From positions 5,958,781 through 6,022,780 of the forward strand of contig OU696594.1 in assembly GCA_916048095.2 (NCBI GenBank): DNA of 64,000 nt, given 5' to 3'. The notes beneath the pieces were generated by a model, which saw only the letters and a program-made list of their open reading frames with translations, was not told the origin of the DNA and did no database searches. Source of the stretch: Sacculina carcini. Taxonomy: Eukaryota; Arthropoda; Thecostraca; Sacculinidae. The position numbers and the translations under genes are program-made. Of this stretch, positions 23,255-34,388 are shown piece after piece. Every line of letters begins with the position of its first letter. Within the stretch, counting starts at the first letter, position 1.

Positions 23255-24884
23255 ATGTCTGGTGCGACAGACGTGTTTGATGACGCTGTCGCCAAGTGCC
23301 GTAGGGATTTCGTGTGCCTCGACATGATGAAACTCACTGTGGCTCTTATCAAGCCAGATCTCTGCTGTGTTCCGTTCTACGTCGATGTGAGTGACTGTGT
23401 CTGGTGCGACTCGTCTCTTCTTCGTGTGACCTCATCACAAACACGGACACGCGAATACACACAAACACGGACAGGTCTGGTCGAGTTTTCATTCAAATGC
23501 ATCCAGATATACTATATACTATCCAGATATACATCTTTTACTTTGCAAGCGTTGTCAGTTCATGCCGTCTCCTATCCGGGATATTTCCTTGTTTCGATTC
23601 TTTCTGCGCCGAAATAATGGATTAAAATTAATATAAAACGGTCAAAGGGCGTATGGAGAGTCCTAATGTTCTGGAGACGGTTGGATAATTAGTAGATAGA
23701 CGAGCAAACAGTACAGTCGTGGTATATTTCGCAGAGCGTCATGTCTGAGATAGCAGCCCGCGGGTTCCTCATGGTTCGTCACCAGCAGATGCGCCTCAGC
23801 AGCGAGCAAGTGAAGGGGCTATATGCCGAACACGAGGGCAAGTTCTTCTCGCGGCGACTGAAGAGCTTCATGCGCAGGTCAGCTGTGGGTGTGACTGTGT
23901 GACTGAAGACCTCATCAAGGGGGTGAGAGTCCAGACCCCGGGTCACCCATCAGGGAGGTCATTCACCAACCAAGTAATAATTGGCTCGACAGGAAACACT
24001 GATTTGTAGTCGCCAAAAAAACTACCGGACATCCCCGCCATTAAGCCCGTGATTTCAATCAATAAAAATTCATTTAATTGATTTTGCAAATGGCGCTTAA
24101 TGATCACAGCTGTTTCAGGATCAAAAAGTCCAGTCTGACGAAAGTTAATTCATCAATACGTCTTTATTATTTTTATCAATACGTTACTGGCACCCACACC
24201 CAGCTGAAGTCTGTGTGCGTGTGTGTAGTGGTGATATTCAAGCGATGATCTTGGCTCGTGACAATGCTGTAGACGCGTGGAGAACGATGTTAGGTGCCTC
24301 CAGTGTGTGTCGTTGTCTGTTGCAACCCTACGACAACACATTGCGACTGAAATACGGCCTCACTGACACGCGCAACGCCCTACATGGCTCTGGTACCCCT
24401 CGTTCAGTAGTATTATCACTATTAATTATAGGCAAATCTAGTGCAAACACTTCTTACTAATTTTCTCATAATGTGTGCTATTTCTCGTTGTATTTAATGC
24501 ATTTTATCTTTCAATTTGTGTTGTTTTATTATTGTATTTTTGGTATTGTGATTTATCTAATTGTTCTCGTCAAAGTCTATTTTTGTTAATCTAAGTAAAT
24601 GTTTGTATATTTAGGTATGTAGAATTCCAATAAGATTTTTTTTCTCTTTCTGCTTCTCTCTTTTTGTCTTTCTTTCTCTCTCTCTCTTTGGATCTTTTTT
24701 CTTTCCATTTCTCTCTTTTTCTTCTGTGCTTGTTCGTCTAATTCTGCCAGATTCCGAGGAGTCTGCCGCACGTGAAATGAGGGTTTTATTTCCCGACTTC
24801 TGTCCCGCCCAGTGGCTGTGTGAAAATGCGTCTCGATTACACCACACCACCGCTGACACACCACCGCTGATACACCACCACTGA
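23255..24884 (+). CDS. NME6: Nucleoside diphosphate kinase 6 (NME6)
   Basis: NDP kinases move the gamma-phosphate between nucleoside tri- and diphosphates through a phosphohistidine; NME6 is the group II, mitochondrion-associated member. Exons: 23255-23386, 23735-23877, 24229-24392, 24751-24884; the spliced frame is intact (190 aa, near the vertebrate length). LTVALIKPDLCCVPFYVD matches the family start; GFLMVRHQQMRLSSEQV, YAEHEGKFFSRRLKSFM and ILARDNAVDAWRTMLG follow. The active-site block GLTDTRNALHGS contains the catalytic His. SAAREMRVLFPDFCPAQW is the conserved C-terminal segment. All introns are GT-AG and short (348, 351 and 358 bp). The His/Thr-rich tail after the last helix is lineage-specific. 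It lies downstream of the p53-like sequence on the same strand; no functional link is implied. Confidence 0.95.
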
Positions 24885-25767
24885 TACATCAATGAAATAT
24901 CTGTATTGACTGTTGCATGATAAGTGACCTCTCCTCCACAATTTAGGTTTCTGGGCTCGCCCTTGGCGTTCGTTGATGTTTTTGTAGACGCTGTTACATG
25001 ACTCGGTGTGCAAATACTCGGTAAGAGCGAAACAGTGGCGTTGCTAGGACTTTCTCACTTGGGGGCTAGTGAAATTTCGCTCAGCAGTGGCATATTTGAT
25101 CGAGTTGTAAATGACACACGCACACACACAAACAGTTTACTATTATCAGATCTATGCTGATTACTGCGGTAATTCTAGCCCCCTCCATACCATTACCTGT
25201 TATCGCCACTGATGACAGGAACATCCTAGCAACGGTTGCCAGGTGTATGATGGAAGCGAGTAAATAAGCCAGGTCTCATCTGTCAATGTTTGAATCACTG
25301 TTCAGATTGAATGTTTCACATTTTCACGTGAACTGTTGCGGTAAGGTCTCTCTGTTTTAATGCACTATATGCGTGTTTTTATGAGTTTACTCGGGTGTCA
25401 TGTGTGCACGAATATCGTGCTATTTTGTCCTTGACAAATTTGGTATGATTTAAACAAAGTACAAGTGAATCAAGTTCGCGTTCTTCACATTTCATCGCAC
25501 CTTACTTCCAATAATAATAATAAAAGTACCTGGTGTTGGATTTTTCGACGCCTGATCTTATAGACATTTGTTTATATTGTTCCGTTTATTGGTTCGTTAT
25601 AGACTTAATTGCGTCACAACGCATGATCAATTCAAGACAGCCTAGTCACAGCGTCCACGGTAGCCTCTTTTGCGAATTTCCCTCCACCCTCCTATTATGA
25701 CATTGAATACATGATACCTGTAGTAAGCTACGCTGAGGAATCGGCAAATAAACAGTGCAAAAGCGGC
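24885..25767. other. No gene; possible hAT-type relic
   Basis: CAGTGGCGTTGCTAGGACTT at about 25032 and TATCGCCACTG ending near 25209 resemble the termini of the MITEs at 1534 and 28594, but flanking duplications do not match, so the element would be old. The rest shows no coding signal. Confidence 0.4.
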
Positions 25768-26142
25768 CTATTTGGCAGCACTGGTAGTGTTCAATGCTGC
25801 TGAGCGATGCCAGATGAAGCCGAACGTCTCGGCGAGTGTTTCACTGCCACTCAACACGACCAGCACCATCGTGTTGATAGCCAACGCCAACTGTACTGAG
25901 TGGTAGTGTTCAGAGAACCAGAGGATGTACCGTCGCAGCGGTCCATCCTCGGAAGACTTGGTGGTGGTGGTGGTTGGAGTATCTTGTGACCCTTGTCGAG
26001 CACAGGCACGTGAATGTTGCTTGATGGTATTGATGGCACGGTCAGAGGTGCTGCCGAAACTACTGCTACTACTACTGCTTCCTGATTGGCTGGCAAGAAC
26101 GGCGCGTCTCGAGCTCTTTCTCTTGATGCGACCTCCACTCAT
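25768..26142 (-). CDS. Unknown single-exon protein with one predicted membrane segment
   Basis: The ORF of 124 codons starts MSGGRIKRKSSRRAVLASQS after an in-frame TGA 18 bases upstream. The N-terminal half is basic and then Ser/Thr-rich (SGSSSSSSSFGSTSD, TPTTTTTKSSEDG). The C-terminal half holds LRRYILWFSEHYHSVQLALA and INTMVLVVLSG, which form one hydrophobic helix of about 20 residues near residues 80-100. It ends FGFIWHRSAALNTTSAAK. I do not recognise the family. The GC content is higher than its flanks and resembles real exons here. It could be a small tail-anchored or single-pass protein, a first exon of something larger, or a chance ORF. No splice partner was seen. Confidence 0.4.
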   Translation of the reverse strand: MSGGRIKRKSSRRAVLASQSGSSSSSSSFGSTSDRAINTIKQHSRACARQGSQDTPTTTTTKSSEDGPLRRYILWFSEHYHSVQLALAINTMVLVVLSGSETLAETFGFIWHRSAALNTTSAAK

Positions 26143-27362
26143 CGCCAAATAATGGAGTCAGGGCGTTGTCTTATCTCGCAACCACTGCGTTCTCTCACAG
26201 CCGCATCAAGACTTCATAAGACTCACTGTTCCACTACTGGTGACGAGGATTGGGTCATGGTTTGATCACCACATACATCTCTCATGCTGACTAACTTGGT
26301 TAACCAGCTTGAACCGCTACGAACAAAGTGAACACACACAGACAGACGGACTTACCACGAGGGTAGAACACTCCCTCTTGGATATTGCCGCTACACTGAC
26401 CCTCTATCGAAAACCCACTGGAATTTGTGATTGTGCGTGTGTGTGCACATTCCTCTCTTCTCTCTCTCGTGTGTGTGTGTTAGTCGGAGTACGGCGGTGA
26501 TTTTGTGGAGCTTCTTACAGGACGAATGTCAGCAAAACAGGCTTAGAGCAACGTTGTCATCGATTACTGCCGGTGACATTTTGCCTTTTAGATGCTTACC
26601 AGCATACTATACAAGTTTATGATTATTTCATTTCCAGCATCATCATGCAGTTAGTTATATGACACCGCTAATACAGTATATTAGCGCGAAAACAGGAGAA
26701 AAACGTACAAAAGACAATGAATAGGAAGTTAAACAAGATCGACGAGACGACAAAGTGAGAAGATAAACACAAACACAGGGTCTTTTCAATTTCAGCTTCG
26801 CAAGACTTCTGAAGTACTTCAAAAGTGCTTCTGGCGAAAACCTCGATAGATACAAGACGGTACATAGACAGATATCGGGAAACAAAACAAAACCACTACT
26901 GCCGAGCATGTGTTAATGCGTCTAACATCGAAACACACACACAAGCATTAGGCATCGCGTGACCAACATTTCGCCATATTCAGAGGCGTATCGTCATCGT
27001 CCTATCGACCCGTGGCGTCAGGGCGATTTTGTCGTTGTAAGTCACGCCAACGTCGTGTGGCGTGTGTGACCACGATGTTGTGTATGTGACAGACAGACAC
27101 CCAGTTGGACAACGCAGCAACTTGACTGAAGTTTTCAGAAATTATCGGGGAATATTTGTAAATACAGGCGTTGCATATTTGTGTGATGCGTAGTGGACTT
27201 CAAACGGTCGAATTCAGTCCTTATTCTGCACAAGGTAATGTTTTCAGTGGTGTCCCAGTGCAAATTGTATTGTCCTCATTCTCTTCCAATTGCTTGATAT
27301 ACACCGGGCACCCCTGAAACAATATCCGTTATCTTGTAATCAAGGAGCTGTTCGTTTGGCAG
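26143..27362. other. No gene recognised
   Basis: Mixed sequence between divergent neighbours: the unknown ORF on the minus strand and the Ly6/uPAR gene on the plus strand. It may carry both promoters. No repeats or exons were supported. Confidence 0.35.
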
Positions 27363-29265
27363 ATGAATCGATGGAAGTTGTGCACGGTCATCGCATTTCT
27401 GGTCAATTCCACGCCGTCGCAAAGTCAAAGATCCAGTAAGCAAACACTTGCTATAACACTCATGAAGCGCTCACTCCCAGCAGAAGACGTAATTATATTT
27501 GTTTGTGATTTCCGCAGTGGCATGTAGCGATAAAGCACGTTCATAACTGTGTTATGTAAGCCCAACTGATTGAACACAATCATCCTAACAAGAGAAGGAT
27601 TTCGCTGAATACTCATGAATATCCATAAGCAGAGTCAACGGACATGTCTTCGACTGTGACCACCAGAGTATCGAATCTGGGACGCGAGCTACGGTAATCT
27701 AACATGCTTCAGTTGTTCGCTCGATCTGCGCTGGATGCCGTTCAACATAAGCGACCCATGTCTCGGACTAGAGACGTCCGTGGATCGCTCCAATCTTGTT
27801 CGTTGTGGTCCGTCTGAAATCTACTGCAAGGTGCTAATGAGTCGACGGACAACTTCATTCAAGCGCAAGCAATGGAAAGGGATGTTTATTATTGTACCCT
27901 TCCTGAAGGATCCCTGTAATTATTTCATTTACCCCGTTTTGGATCGTTTTTTCGTTGTACAGCAGACCTTGGTGCCGAACCGAAAATAATTAAGAAATAT
28001 TACCATAAAATACTCCAGCAAAACATTTGGATTCGCTTCACCGTTTGTGGGAATATCTAAATTCATATTCCCTTGAAATTCCTCCCGAAAACAGGTGCCT
28101 TGAAAGGTGTATGCTTTCTAGTTTCCTGTGGTGGAAAAACGAACTCCTGTATCGCAGATTCACACACCCGAACACACGATGACCTGAAACACAGGAACTG
28201 GGCACCTTCCTGCTGTTTAAGCATACACATATAGAAACTGGGCCATAAGGTCTCGTCACCATCATCACAAAGTGAACACATTCAGTGACCGTTCTGTGTG
28301 TGTGAACATTAACCCGCGTGCAGGAGGAGTTTCTGGTGACCAACGGCGTGTTGTGGACCCTGACACGTCAATGCACCTCGCTCTGCTACTATGGGTGTCG
28401 TCCACGTGGCTTCGGTATCGAGCACAACACGTGCACTAACTGCTGCTCTCAGCACGGATGTAATGGCGGGCCACCCCCCGATCTCGGACTACAGTGAGTG
28501 GCCCACTGCGATCACAAATAGTCTCAAATGCGCTGGTGAGGCAGTGTTTGGAAAACTGTAGCTAAAACGGACGGGAATTGGGATACACAGGTGCAGTGGC
28601 GGTGCCAAGATGGGGCTTCAGCCACCCAGAAATCATAATCATGAACATAAAAATTTATTACCACTGTAAATGAAGTCCTATAATTTCAGTTCAACTTCGA
28701 GGACTGAGTAAGTGTGCCCCAGTCCCATATTATAATATCATGTAGTCAGCGTTCGAGTGAGCTATTCATGCTCAGCCAAGCCCCACAACTTTTTCCTTAG
28801 CCTCCCCATTGGAAAAATCATGGCGCTGCCACTGCGCAGGTGGAACATCAGGGAACGAGGAAAAATGGCGCCGCACTTGATATAAGCGCGCACACTCTTA
28901 TCAGGCAAACAAAGAGACTACAAGATGAAGCTATAAAGAGGAACAAGATAAAGTTATAAAGGAACAAACACACAAAACCACATGCACAGTACAAGAAAAG
29001 CCAAATAAAAAAGAAGCAAACAATTGTGAGTGAATTAAAGAGAAATAACTAGAATATCAAGCAGAAAAATTATACCATAACCAACAATAACATTAACAAA
29101 ATGTACAAGAGTGAAGCTATCTTAGAGTAAAGTTATTCATAGAATTTGTGTGTAATGATACTGTGTGATTTCAGACTACCTGGAAGTTGTGCTATTGATA
29201 ATCGAGTGAGTTTGTGGGTTGTCATAGCAACCGCACTGGCATTCATTACCATTGTCCATCACTAA
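27363..29265 (+). CDS. Ly6/uPAR (three-finger) protein, probably GPI-anchored
   Basis: Exons: 27363-27435, 27667-27830, 28324-28493, 29175-29265; the frame is open for 165 aa and every junction is GT-AG. Residues 2-22 form a signal peptide (MNRWKLCTVIAFLVNSTPSQ). The three-finger domain starts LTCFSCSLDLRW; the other Cys lie in SDPCLG, VRCGPSEIYCK, RQCTSLCYYGCRPRG and the closing TCTNCCSQHGCN. The CC-x4-CN end is the family signature. The last exon gives NRVSLWVVIATALAFITIVH, a hydrophobic tail ending the protein, as in GPI-attachment signals. Such proteins sit on the outer membrane leaflet and often modulate receptors or channels; the partner cannot be read from the sequence. Intron 3 contains a MITE. 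The exact orthologue is unknown. Confidence 0.85.
28594..28834. mobile_element. hAT-type MITE in Ly6/uPAR intron 3
   Basis: The 241-bp element has termini CAGTGGCGGTGCCAAGATGG and ATCATGGCGCTGCCACTG, and flanking 8-mers cacaggtg / cgcaggtg (one mismatch). The same family as 1534-1740: termini match, while the interiors have largely diverged. Confidence 0.8.
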
Positions 29266-30224
29266 CACTCACTTACCACTGTCACAAATGTCAACAATCA
29301 AATACACAAAACACGTGCTTTATTCAGCATAAAACCGTCTAGATTTTATTAGTTTTTTTTGTATTGCCACTGTCAGCATTAATTAACTCCATCTGAACAA
29401 TACACACAGGGCAAACATTATCTTAACGCATTTTCGCAACACAACACTACCGAAAAAATCAACCAAAAAGGGTTCACGCGCAAATCCAAGTACTTTTCAT
29501 ACTTGTGAATAAAAAGCACACACAAAGCCAAATAATTAACACACACACACACAGTGTATGATAAATAAAAAAGGCACACTTAGTCAAATATAACAGCTAA
29601 ATAATTATAGGCTAAATCTACAATAAATTGTCAATTGATCATATAAAGCGCTTCCGCCACAAGAATTTTCAAAATGGCTGGCGTTACACTAACAGACACA
29701 AACAAATGCACACAAACACACAGTTATATACACACAAATAAACACAAACACACAAGTGGATAAATATGAATACATCGACAGAATGCGCATCATTCCTGAA
29801 ATTCCAAAAACTCGACCAAGATTCGAACTCGAGCCCCATGCTGAAGAAACTCGGAGCATTTAATCAGATTGTCATGCAGTGATGGCCAAATACACCTTGC
29901 ACCGGACACAATGAGACGGGAATTATGAGCAGTAAGGCAGCTTCATATTAACTCATATATCAGCTTATAAGAGCTTGATAAGCCTGTATATTCAGCCTGT
30001 AGGAAACCTGCCTGTTGAAGGGGAAATATAACCTTGGAGTATACACAACATGGAGCAGTACGATACTGACGAAACCAATCTAACCACGATTTTTAAAGAA
30101 GGAAGAGGAAACACAGAGAGAGGGAGGGAGAATCCACCGACCTTCAGTAGGAAAGAGCAGCTCATTAGAGTGAAGCGTGATTGAATCTCACGCTCGTTCA
30201 CTGAGAGTGAGAGAGCACGAGACA
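29266..30224. other. No gene recognised
   Basis: AT-rich, with scattered CACACA runs. gactcgaaccaag-type sequence near 29818-29842 (minus strand: gggctcgagttcgaatcttg) resembles the B box of a tRNA-derived SINE, but no A box was seen. Confidence 0.35.
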
Positions 30225-30497
30225 TTATTGAGACGAGGCTTGACGACCCCCTCCTCCTCCTGCACCACTTCCCTTGCGTAGTCGAGGGGCCAGTCCGTAC
30301 ACTTGCTGACTGGACAGATGGTGGACACAGGCCAGATGCACGCGCAGCTCGTTGACAGAGGCGTAGACGCGCGCGCACAACGCACAAGTGGTCTTGCCCT
30401 CGTGCACCTTGCGATGAGCCAGCAGCCAACGACGTCGCTTGAATGATTTGCCACATGTGGAACAAGCTATGGTAGTGCTGCCGCCTGGTCCATACAA

Positions 30498-30546
<49 letters not shown>

Positions 30547-31353
30547 CACACATATTTAAGTATATGAAAGAGATGGCTACTCCAATAATTACAGGTTTTT
30601 ATAAAGAGATGAAAAGTAAAATTGATAGGTTGAGAGACAGGTCAGCTCGAGCTTAAGCTCAAATCCTGTAGAACAACTCGGTGAGTACACACCGAGTTGA
30701 CACACACACACAGGTTGTTAACTGACAGTTGTTGAGGGAGGACGTGAGCGATCGAGCTCCGAATTTACATGCGATTTTTGACAGTTTTTAGAAGTTTTAG
30801 TGAGCTAATTTTTCGTGGACGTGTGTAGTGTGTTCTGTGCTTCAACCTAGCATTCGGCCCTTTAGTAGTGGAGGAGTGGTGAACCGTTGAAGGGCAAAAC
30901 CTGAGGCAGGATTTTAGGATTTTGAATATTTTTATCGTTATTCAGGAAAACATTTTATGCTTCAATTGCGGAGGAAAAATTTGTGGTAATCTCTCGTGAC
31001 TTTGAAATTGATGGCACAAACACAAACACACACACACACAAACACTGTTTGTACAAATTCCAACCCTGTGAGAATTCAACATTCGCTCATCCGTTCCCAT
31101 GGCAACATCAAACATTCGTCAACACGCAATATGATTAGCATAATGATATATAACGTGGTTTCACGCGCAAGGCTCTTCCATTCACGCAAATACACACAAC
31201 AATTATGACAATACTAATATATACAACACACACACACACCTCGTATGAGATTTTGACCCAACCAGCAAACACTAATAGTTTGGATTTTTACGAAATTATC
31301 AAATAAAGGATATATTTTTGACAATTTTTCCCGTGTACTATTGCCTAAACTGC

Positions 31354-31386
<33 letters not shown>

Positions 31387-33440
31387 AAATATAACTTACA
31401 CACACATATCACTCACTGTGAAATGGTATGTCGCTCGAGTTGTGTTCATCAAATCCACCACTGGTAGAGCTGTGGTCGTGTGACGTCATCAATCCACGAG
31501 CGCCGACTCCATCGTCCATTGGTTCATGCTCGTGTGACGTCACACAACGGCCGTCGTCTATTGGTTCAAGCTCGTGTGACGTCACACGACCGGCGGCGTC
31601 CATTGGCTGGTGATCGTGTGACGTCACCAGTGCGTGATTACCGACGCTGTCGCCAGATGGCGTCATCATACAAGTCTCGGCACAAACACTGGCCAGTTCA
31701 CATTTGACGGCCGCCGCGGAAACATCATGTCCGCTCCATCCGCTCAGACACGGCGTCATAGTGGCATGCGCGCTAGTTTGACCGGCGGCCGCAAAGATGG
31801 CGCCAACATCGCCGCTGGAATTGGCCGTCGCGTGGGAACGTTGTAAGTGCTGCGGGCCGTCCAGTGTTGTAAGATGCGCTTTCACCGGCGATGAACTCGC
31901 ACCCGGAGACAGCCGGGTAGTAGCAGCAGCACCGCCTTCCGGAGAAACCGATCCGGATCCGGAGCGCCGCTGGGCTCGCAGCGTAGCTCGGCCGGACCGA
32001 GAGAACAAGTCCGATGGCCGGACATGAGGCGCCGCAGAGGAAGCAGTGCCTCCGGAGTCCGACTCTGCGTCACCGCTGGGGCAGGGAGAACACACACTGC
32101 CACTCGTCTGCTCAACACACACACACACACACACACACACAGATGTGGACAGAAATACAAAAGCTGTCAAGTACTGAAATCAATTAACAAGGTGAGATGG
32201 GATCTCCACCTGGTTAATTATGTTCATCTGAGGTTACCTTGAGGTCATCTGAATTTACCTTGAGGTCATCTTAGGTTACCTTGAGGTCATCTGATGTTAC
32301 CTTGAGGTCATCTGAGATTACCTTGAGGTCATCTGAGGTTACCTTGAGGTTGTCTGAGATTACCTTGAGGTCATCTGAGATTACCTTGATGTTATTTGAG
32401 GTTACCCGAGGTCAATAGAGGTCATCTGATGTTACCTTAAGGTCATCTGATGTTACCTTGAGGTCGTCTGAGATTACCTTGATATAATCGGATGTTACCC
32501 GAGGTCAATAGAGGTCATCGGAGGTTACCTTGAGGTCGTCTGAGGTTACCTTGAGGTCATCTGAGGTTACCTTGAGGTCATCTGAGATTACCTTGAGGTC
32601 GTCTGAGGTTACCTTGAGGTCATCTGAGATTACCTTGAGGTTGTCTGAGATTACCTTGAGGTCATCTGAGATTACCTTGAGGTCATCTGATGTTACCTTG
32701 AGGTCATCTGATGTTACCTTGAGGTTGTCTGAGATTACCATGAGGTCATCTGATGTTACCTTGAGGTTGTCTGAGATTACCATGAGGTCATCTGATGTTA
32801 CCTTGAGGTTGTCTGAGATTACCATGAGGTCATCTGATGTTACCTTGAGGTCATCTGATGTTACCTTGATATAATCGGATGTTACCCGAGGTCAATAGAG
32901 GTCATCTGAGGTTACCTTGAGGTCGTCGTCTCCGCTGAGGCCGCGTATTTGCAGAGCTTCGGCTGTTTTGATGAAGCTGGCCAGTTGGGTTTGCGATACG
33001 TTCACACTGCCCTTGTACATGAACTCGACCAGCGCACGCAGATCACCAGGGCTCGTGTCGTGCATGTAGAACACGAGGTGATGCCGATTATTATTGTTCT
33101 GACACAAAAATAGAAACACACACATATGAAAATTATTCCGAGACAGGAGCACACACAAGGTAATATCGTGTGATGGCATGTTGATAATACAAACTGAATC
33201 AAGCAGTGCCCTCGTGCCAAGACTTCCTTGCTGTATTTTAATTCTTGATCTGAGTACCTTGATCACATCCTTGAAGTAAGGACTACACGCGGACATAACG
33301 ATGCGATGAACACCGACCGTATGACCTTCACAAGCCAAGGTCATGTCAACCAGTTGTTCCTCACGTCGCAAATCGTCCATCTCCGACGTGATGCAGCAGT
33401 CGAACTTGCTCCACTTGAGACAAAACCTTTGATCCGCCAT
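30225..33440 (-). CDS. TTK-type BTB / C2H2 zinc-finger transcription factor
   Basis: Exons: 33440-33258, 33098-32916, 32107-31417, 30484-30225; spliced length 438 aa. Residues 1-120 are a BTB/POZ domain of the tramtrack/lola type: MADQRFCLKWSKFDCC, EEQLVDMTLACEGHTVGVHR, VMSACSPYFKDVIK, SPGDLRALVEFMYKGSVNVS, LASFIKTAEALQIRGLS. This domain oligomerises and recruits co-factors. The middle exon is disordered, Ser/Gly/Ala-rich, with four near-repeats around VTSHEHEPMDD. The last exon has two C2H2 fingers: CSTCGKSFKRRRWLLAHRKVH and CALCARVYASVNELRVHLACVH. These are expected to bind DNA in the nucleus. The TTK-type BTB with F-C-L-K-W start is known mainly from arthropods. Intron 2 begins with a 21-bp minisatellite built from the donor junction. 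The specific orthologue cannot be named. Confidence 0.9.
32226..32915 (-). repeat. 21-bp minisatellite made of splice-donor copies
   Basis: About 30 units of the minus-strand sequence gatgacctcaaggtaacatc(a) fill the 5' part of BTB gene intron 2. Exon 2 itself ends GACCTCAAG|GTAACCTCAG, so the junction is the first unit. A higher-order variant with gatataatcggatgttaccc occurs near 32480 and 32868. Confidence 0.95.
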
Positions 33441-34388
33441 GACTATAAACCAAACTGCAACAAACACGTACACAAAAACATGAATATGGGTCAAGCAAAT
33501 ATTTAGACGTCTGTCATACATAAAAATATTAAAATTGATTCAAGGAATATAATCTGAGCAAGTTTTTGGGACAAAAATTGTATGGAGCAACGTTGACCGA
33601 CTATCGCGCCAGAATACCTGGCAACGCCGGAACGCAACTATTCCACCCGGGCTTAACCTTGTTGTAAACTGCTCAAAAGCCCGATTTAAATTCTAAAACG
33701 CTAGAAACAATTTAAATAAATAAAAATGTGTGGAAACTTACCAGAAAATCACTTCAATAACAAGCAAACGGTTGTTTAACGGAAGATGAAACAAATATGC
33801 GCATTGATTGTATACGTTTTGTCAATTTCGGTGCGTAATGTAGGCCAACAATGTAAATAAAAAAGTTTGAAGCGTGCACGTGCCTTTTTTGAGTGTTCTC
33901 AATATTATCATTATTTCTCGCGTTAAAATTGTGATAATGTGGCGTTATTTCATATTTGATAAATTTTAATTCACCTGGTAAGGTTTTGATATTGTATTGG
34001 AGCTTTTCGATGGTATCTATGGTAGTTATTTCACTACTATATGGTAACTGTGATCCTCGCTTGGAATTCACCTTGGTTTTTGAAGAAAAATCAAGATTAG
34101 AATATATTGAGTACATACGAATAGAAAACAGAGTGCGTTGTAGAATGTGATTCGTAAATACATCGACTTAAATAGTAGGAATTTAGTTGCAGGATATTAG
34201 GAGTAAGGGATATATAATGGGTGAAGCAGAAGAGTGGTTAAGCAGCAGAAAATGGCAAACAAGAGGTATAGGACTGCGACTGAAAAAACAGCATATCACG
34301 AGAAATTTATGTTTTTGTGCTTAGATTCTGAAATGATTGAAGGTTTGTTTTTACAGCGGCCTAACTGGCAGTCATTTGGTGCGGTGTC
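33441..34388. other. Intergenic, divergent promoters
   Basis: AT-rich stretch between BTB gene (minus) and POLG2 (plus). The ORFs at 33754-34150 are AT-driven and lack splice support. Acceptor-like tttttacag ends near 34357, so a non-coding first exon of POLG2 may lie here. Confidence 0.35.
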
